NCBI GenBank assembly: GCA_017543445.1
Contig: JAFYGB010000069.1
Coordinates: 1 to 64,000, forward strand
DNA from: Lachnospiraceae bacterium
GTDB lineage: Bacteria; Bacillota; Clostridia; Lachnospirales; Lachnospiraceae
DNA: 64,000 bases
Direction: 5' to 3'
In this document: positions 59,805-64,000 of the stretch, one piece after another
How the letters are laid out: every line of letters begins with the position of its first letter
Position numbering within the stretch: the stretch's first letter is position 1
Made by a program: the position numbers and the translations under genes
The notes under the pieces: generated by a model
Told to the model about the DNA's origin: nothing
The model's database searches: none
What the model saw: only the letters and a program-made list of their open reading frames with translations

Positions 59805-62078
59805 ATGATGAAACGAAAAACTCGAAGAGAACAACTGTTTGCAACACTTTTGGCACTGCTTCTGGTGGTGGTCGCAACTAAGCCGCTTCCGGCTACGGCG
59901 GCGGGGACGTCCGCGGACTATGATGACATCTCCGTGCTTTCGATCGAGGTCCATGTCGATACACAAACGGGGATGGTATCTTCCGAACTGATCCTTACGA
60001 ACAATGGTGCGAAGGATGCTGATGTCACATTTGCCCTGCCCGAGATCTCAGCCGGGATCGATAAAAAGGCATTGGCCGTGAAGACGGCAGGCGGCGAGGA
60101 TGTCGCAGTGAAGAACGGCGCGGTGACACTGTCCATAAAGGCCGGGGGAAACGCAGGCCTTTCCTACGCGTACAAAACGGCGAAAAACTTGAGCTACCAG
60201 GGCACGATCGGGTTTGACCTTCGGCAGCTTTCGAAGCAGTTCAATGACCGCATCGGCCACCTGGAGTGGACAGTCGACATGCCGATGTATGAACTGATCC
60301 TGGTCGAGGATGTCCAGCCGGTGACCTTTTCCGTTGCGGATGGTCGGATCAGCGTACAAATCGATAACCTTACCGTGAGTTCCTTGCTGAATCGTGTGTA
60401 TATTTCCCGGACGACGCACATGGATCTGATGAATGGAATCGCAGAGGCAGAGGCGCAGGAGACGGATCTTACGATGGCTCGGTTCATCGCTGAGAATTAT
60501 CGCAAGTGGTATAACGATCCTACGCTGGAGGAGCACTTTGTGTATTCGGATTCTGCGTATAGTGCAACGCGAATGACGAAACTAAAAATGTATCTGGAAC
60601 TGGGGTTGAAGTTGCCGCAGGAGGATGTGGATTATATTTTCGAAAAGGTGTTTTCCTATACGGCGGAGAATGGTTTTGGAGAACTGAACGGGGCTTACAC
60701 CGAGGAACAGCTCACATATTTTCGCGATATGATATGGAAGACAGCGAGCGAAACCACGGATCTTTTATTTGAGAATCTGCTGTGGTATTTATCAAAAGAG
60801 AAACACCCGGACGAACCCTTCCCGCCGAAGGTTAATACGTATTCGCCGGCGTACAACGCGCAGGTATGCTCGGAAGAACTGTCTGTATATGTGGTTTTAT
60901 ATACCGCCCAGCCGGAGCTTGCGGGGAAACAGGTGGTAGCCTTATATACACCAGATGAAGGAAGATATATGAAAGTATCGCCGGCGGATGAAATGTCGTT
61001 GCTCGCGAATGCCGTTCGCGAGATGTACTATGGTGAAGATATAGGAAAGTATCGTATCATTTATCTGCCGGAGAGTGCGGTGAATGATCTGGATGCGTTT
61101 CGAGATTATCTGGCATTGTTCCATGTAAGAGCCGTTATTCGTTCGCAGATGATCATGCGGGATAGTGAGATCAGCCGGGCATTACAAGAAACGGATGGTG
61201 AATATTCATGGTACAATAATGCGAATTTCGGCTATGATGGAACGGATAAATATCCTTACGAGACATTGATCAGTGACTTGATCGAATCTACTCCGGAGGA
61301 ATTTAAGGAGTGGGATCCGGATTATTCCGTGGCACCTTGTGTAGAGCCATTGAAGGATCAACTGTCGATCCCGATCCTGACTATGTACTGGGGGTATGCG
61401 TACCCGGTGGAAGAACTGGTACAGAGGGTAGAAAAGTCGAATGAGAAAATAGAGAATCCTTTATTTCAAACGCATATAGCTGGCGGACCTTTGGAGAATG
61501 CCTTCATCGCGGAACCATTCGAGTCGAACACACTGATGGCGGAGTTTTCCGGTATATGGAATATCGAGCCGTTGATGGATATGCCGATTCCGAAGCAGAT
61601 GCGGGAAGCTCGCGACGCTGCGACGCAGGCGGCGATCGACGCAAATGCTAAGTTGATCGCGCAGGCGCGTGCGCAGCTGAAACTGCCGGAGGCGGCAGAG
61701 GTGATCGAGGCGGCGCTTACCGAACCGAAGCCCACGGAAGCCCCGACGGAGGCACCTACAGAAGCGCCTACAGAAGTGCCTACTGAGACAACGACAGAGA
61801 TAACCACCGAAGCCCCGACGGAAGTAACAACAGAGGCACCTACAGAGACAACGACAGAGGTAACCACAGAGGCTTCGACCGAAGTAACGACGGAGGCCGT
61901 TGAAGCAACAACCACCGAAGCTTCTGCAGAGGAACCTTCCCGTGGGCACGGAGAAAAGAATGAATCATCCGACAAAAACGTGCTCGTGATCGTTCTGATC
62001 GTGGTGGGAGCGGTCGTTGCATTGGCCGCAGCATTGACCGCGATCCTCGTGATCAAAAAGAAGAAGAGCGGGAAATAA
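59805..62078 (+). CDS. Type I membrane protein of the unrecognised family (paralog 3)
   Basis: Two adjacent ATGs (59805, 59808) follow a GGGGGG ribosome site; I use the first (757 residues). The signal peptide ends near ATA|AG. The N-terminal domain is very close to that of paralog 1 (DDISVLSIEVHVDTQTGMV, FALPEISAGID, GNAGLSYAYKTAKNLSYQG, FNDRIGHLEWTVDMPMYELILV). The middle is distinct, then ELSVYVVLYTAQPELAGKQV, FRDYLALFHVRAVIRSQMIMRD, EPLKDQLSIPILTMYWGYAYP and DMPIPKQMREARDAATQAA return. The stalk is the longest of the three (~650-715, TEAP/TTEVTTEA units). A membrane helix and KKKKSGK end the protein. Function unknown; a surface-exposed stalked domain is clear. Confidence 0.8.
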   Translation: MMKRKTRREQLFATLLALLLVVVATKPLPATAAGTSADYDDISVLSIEVHVDTQTGMVSSELILTNNGAKDADVTFALPEISAGIDKKALAVKTAGGEDVAVKNGAVTLSIKAGGNAGLSYAYKTAKNLSYQGTIGFDLRQLSKQFNDRIGHLEWTVDMPMYELILVEDVQPVTFSVADGRISVQIDNLTVSSLLNRVYISRTTHMDLMNGIAEAEAQETDLTMARFIAENYRKWYNDPTLEEHFVYSDSAYSATRMTKLKMYLELGLKLPQEDVDYIFEKVFSYTAENGFGELNGAYTEEQLTYFRDMIWKTASETTDLLFENLLWYLSKEKHPDEPFPPKVNTYSPAYNAQVCSEELSVYVVLYTAQPELAGKQVVALYTPDEGRYMKVSPADEMSLLANAVREMYYGEDIGKYRIIYLPESAVNDLDAFRDYLALFHVRAVIRSQMIMRDSEISRALQETDGEYSWYNNANFGYDGTDKYPYETLISDLIESTPEEFKEWDPDYSVAPCVEPLKDQLSIPILTMYWGYAYPVEELVQRVEKSNEKIENPLFQTHIAGGPLENAFIAEPFESNTLMAEFSGIWNIEPLMDMPIPKQMREARDAATQAAIDANAKLIAQARAQLKLPEAAEVIEAALTEPKPTEAPTEAPTEAPTEVPTETTTEITTEAPTEVTTEAPTETTTEVTTEASTEVTTEAVEATTTEASAEEPSRGHGEKNESSDKNVLVIVLIVVGAVVALAAALTAILVIKKKKSGK

Positions 62079-62081
62079 ACG

Positions 62082-62110
62082 TGGAAAAAACTGATGAAGT
62101 ATGCTATAAT
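62082..62110 (+). promoter_or_regulatory. Sigma-A promoter for the esterase gene
   Basis: TGGAAA (62082-62087), 17 bp, TATAAT (62105-62110), directly after the stop codon of paralog 3. Confidence 0.6.
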
Positions 62111-62187
62111 ACTCCGTGAGAATGTTTGGTCGAAAAGGACCGACAAGGTACGTAAATGTATCAAATGACAATCCAGGAGGTTATAGG

Positions 62188-63270
62188 ATGAAGAAGACAT
62201 TACTCGATTTGACGTTGTCGTTCGACCCGTATTTCGGTGAACCGAACCGCGACGGAGATCAGGGCTTTGAGATCATGCCGGACGGCGGCGTGAAGTTTCG
62301 TGTGAAAGCACCGAACGCAAAAGAGGTGGTCATTGACCAGTTTAACAATCTGCACCCGTTAAAGAAGGTCAGCGAGGATATGTGGGAAGAAGTTGTGTAT
62401 CTGGGACGCGGTTTCCAGTATTTCTTCCTGAAGGTAGACGGAGCCGATGTTTTGTGCCCGTATTTCCCGATCGGTTACGGCTGCTGCCGGCCCATGAACT
62501 TCGTGGACGTTCCGGTTCCCGGCGAGGAAGATTGGGACGCGCTGGCGGATATCCCGCACGGCTCGGTGACTCGCCACTACTATATGTCGAAGACGACCGG
62601 AAAGCATGAGATCTGCCTGGTTTATAAGCCGGCGTCGTTTGACCCGAATAAGAAGTATCCAGTGCTTTACCTGCAGCATGGATACGGCGAGAACGAGATC
62701 GGCTGGATCTACCAGGGACATGCCGGACGTATCGCAGACCGTCTGCTCGCGGACGGGAAGATGAAGGAAATGATCATCGTCATGGCGAACGGCATGCCGC
62801 AGGTGGAGCAAAAGGATGGTCCGTTCCCTCGCTTCGATACATTTGAGCATATTCTGTTGGATGACCTGATCCCGTTTATCGAGTCTAACTATCCGGTATA
62901 TACCGATAAGTGGAACCGTGCGATGGCAGGCCTGAGCATGGGTAGCTACCAGACCAGTATCATCACCATGACACATCCGGATCTGTTCGGTTATGTCGGC
63001 GTATTCAGCGGATTTATGTCGTCGCCTTGGCCGTCGGCAGATGAGCATTTGGCGATTCTCGACGATCCGAAGAAGTTCGCGGAGAGCTTCCGCGTGTTCT
63101 ACCGTGCGATGGGAACCGAGGATACTTACTTTGCCAGCTTCGAGAAGGACGACAAGACGATCGCTACAAAGGATGTCAACATCTATCGTACGACCTTCCC
63201 GGGTGGTCACGACTGGAGCGTATGGCGCCGCTGCATCCATGATTTCCTGCCCAGGATCTTTCAAGGGTGA
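62188..63270 (+). CDS. CE1-type esterase (feruloyl/acetyl xylan esterase-like)
   Basis: The ATG at 62188 (360 residues) has AGGAGG upstream; the longer reading adds an unrelated stretch. Residues ~20-105 resemble a CBM48-like beta-sandwich (GGVKFRVKAPNAKEVVID, EEVVYLGRGFQYFFLKVDGADV). The esterase D-type hydrolase domain follows: KYPVLYLQHGYGENEIGW, NRAMAGLSMGSYQ (nucleophile Ser250), and TTFPGGHDWSVWR (His341). This layout is common in feruloyl and acetyl xylan esterases of gut Clostridia. There is no signal peptide, so it is likely cytoplasmic and removes ester groups from imported xylan fragments, in line with GH51, GH43 and GH115 in this window. It has its own promoter and terminator. Confidence 0.85.
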   Translation: MKKTLLDLTLSFDPYFGEPNRDGDQGFEIMPDGGVKFRVKAPNAKEVVIDQFNNLHPLKKVSEDMWEEVVYLGRGFQYFFLKVDGADVLCPYFPIGYGCCRPMNFVDVPVPGEEDWDALADIPHGSVTRHYYMSKTTGKHEICLVYKPASFDPNKKYPVLYLQHGYGENEIGWIYQGHAGRIADRLLADGKMKEMIIVMANGMPQVEQKDGPFPRFDTFEHILLDDLIPFIESNYPVYTDKWNRAMAGLSMGSYQTSIITMTHPDLFGYVGVFSGFMSSPWPSADEHLAILDDPKKFAESFRVFYRAMGTEDTYFASFEKDDKTIATKDVNIYRTTFPGGHDWSVWRRCIHDFLPRIFQG

Positions 63271-63319
63271 GCAATGATTTGAATAAATGATGATCAGGTC
63301 GTTTGACCTGAAAGAGAGA

Positions 63320-63357
63320 GGCCGTTGGCGTATATGTAAATACGCCAACGGCCTTTT
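63320..63357 (+). terminator. Rho-independent terminator
   Basis: GGCCGTTGGCGTA pairs perfectly with TACGCCAACGGCC (8-base loop), then four T. It lies between convergent genes. Confidence 0.85.
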
Positions 63358-63376
63358 GTATTAATCGGAGAAATTA

Positions 63377-63709
63377 TCATAGATCCTGTTCGATTTCGGC
63401 AAATAAGATATCGATCACTTTATCGAGAAGATCATGGGGGATCGGTTCTATATAATTATAGGGCCTTGCTTTCAAATCCAGAGTTCGAACATGTTCACAA
63501 AGAATTACTCCGGTGGTAGCAGTGCGATCGTCAAGGGGGATATGAAGAGGAAACCGGTTATTTGTGTTGGTGATCGGGCACACGATGGCAAACTGCGTCA
63601 GTTTGTTAAATGTATCGTTGCTGACGACCAACGCAGGACGATAGCCGGCCTGTTCATGTCCCATTTGCGGGTTGAAGTTGATTTTGATAATATCACCTTG
63701 CTTTACCAT
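63377..63709 (-). CDS. mazF: MazF-family endoribonuclease toxin
   Basis: The 110-residue protein has the MazF/PemK fold pattern: VKQGDIIKINFNPQMGHEQAGYRPALVVSN with the conserved Arg of the G-x-RP-A-LVV core, then FAIVCPITNTNNRFPLHIPL with the conserved Thr/Ser region, and VILCEHVRTLDL. MazF toxins cut single-stranded RNA at short sites when free of MazE. It overlaps the mazE gene by 7 bp, so the pair is co-translated. Cut-site specificity cannot be read from the sequence. Confidence 0.93.
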   Translation of the reverse strand: MVKQGDIIKINFNPQMGHEQAGYRPALVVSNDTFNKLTQFAIVCPITNTNNRFPLHIPLDDRTATTGVILCEHVRTLDLKARPYNYIEPIPHDLLDKVIDILFAEIEQDL

Positions 63710-63948
63710 ACTTCTCTCCCTTCGGGGCCACCCCAGTCGATTTCCTCACAGACATAATTACCATCGTATTCTTTGAATAATTCTTTGATGGTCTTATGCT
63801 GCTTCGGTTCTGCCAGTTCGATCACGATTTTGTTGTCTTGTGTCTTTATGGTGATTTTATCATTCGTAGACCACTTCAAAGCATCTAGGATGGGCTTAGG
63901 AAGGCGAATTCCTTGACTGTTTCCCCATTTTTGTATTGTTCCGTTCAT
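63703..63948 (-). CDS. mazE: MazE-family antitoxin
   Basis: The 81-residue protein begins with the SpoVT/AbrB-type DNA-binding fold, IQKWGNSQGIRLPKPILDAL, the standard MazE opening, and ends with an acidic, probably disordered tail (FKEYDGNYVCEEIDWGGPEG) that should wrap MazF. It neutralises MazF and represses its own promoter. GGAGGG precedes the ATG on the minus strand. The operator-like dyad lies just upstream. Confidence 0.93.
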   Translation of the reverse strand: MNGTIQKWGNSQGIRLPKPILDALKWSTNDKITIKTQDNKIVIELAEPKQHKTIKELFKEYDGNYVCEEIDWGGPEGREVW

Positions 63949-63969
63949 ATCTATCCCTCCTTCACTTTG

Positions 63970-63988
63970 GTATATACACAGTATATAC
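63970..63988 (-). promoter_or_regulatory. Palindromic operator in the mazEF promoter
   Basis: GTATATACACAGTATATAC: two copies of the self-complementary GTATATAC separated by three bases, 22 bp before the mazE start. TATACT-like -10 sequences overlap it on the minus strand. It is the likely MazE or MazEF binding site. Confidence 0.65.
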
Positions 63989-64000
63989 TATTGGCGGAGC

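Overview
The window looks like chromosome of a Gram-positive anaerobe of the Clostridia, probably a Lachnospiraceae-type gut or rumen fibre degrader. This rests on strong AGGAGG ribosome sites, moderate GC content, Wzx/Wzy-type polysaccharide genes, intracellular arabinoxylan enzymes (GH51, GH43, GH115), Thr-Glu-Ala stalks on surface proteins, and families typical of that group (DUF6273, DUF6320, DUF6518, a Q-type Fic protein). No species can be named from the sequence. No rRNA, tRNA, CRISPR array, phage or complete insertion sequence was seen.

Layout: (1) 1-8.4 kb holds four secreted proteins built from near-identical ~90-residue Ig-like domains. They carry different extra domains: a unique N-terminal domain, InlB/Flg_new-type repeats, or a transglutaminase-like domain plus BspA-type leucine-rich repeats. 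(2) 8.5-21 kb is a cell-surface polysaccharide locus: initiating sugar-phosphate transferase, two GT4 glycosyltransferases, polymerase (Wzy), flippase (Wzx), two nucleotide-sugar dehydrogenases, and a set that together should make UDP-2,3-diacetamido-2,3-dideoxy-glucuronic acid (WbpA/WbpB/WbpE/WbpD-like). (3) 21.1-30.2 kb encodes a second surface family: single EF-hand-like loop followed by 21-residue leucine-rich repeats, as two putative lipoproteins, as the outer part of a membrane protein whose cytoplasmic end is an ECF-sigma-like plus anti-sigma-like fusion, and as the C-terminus of an Ig-array protein. A DUF6273/FN3/Ig gene here is broken by two frameshifts.

(4) 30.3-41.3 kb is an arabinoxylan block (GH51, a GH43 lipoprotein, a cytoplasmic GH43) with a DUF6518 membrane protein, a Fic protein under a dyad-flanked promoter, a GNAT enzyme and a heterodimeric ABC exporter. 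(5) 41.3-49.1 kb starts with a 359-bp imperfect palindrome, then an AlkZ-related protein, a DUF4143 ATPase behind five 23-bp direct repeats, a PepC-type peptidase, a hydrolase/acyltransferase/DUF6320 operon and an AraC-GGDEF fusion. (6) 49.1-53 kb is a GH115 glucuronidase divergent from an AraC regulator. (7) 53-62 kb contains three paralogous membrane-anchored proteins of a family I do not recognise, with a PstS-like lipoprotein preceded by Pho-box-like repeats. (8) 62-64 kb holds a CE1-type esterase and a MazEF module.

The common thread is interaction with plant polysaccharide and the outside of the cell: surface adhesin-like arrays, a capsule-type polysaccharide, and enzymes that remove arabinose, xylose, glucuronate and probably ester decorations from xylan. 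The most unusual item is the 583-residue sigma/anti-sigma/LRR fusion at 23590-25341, co-transcribed with two lipoproteins that share its outer domain.
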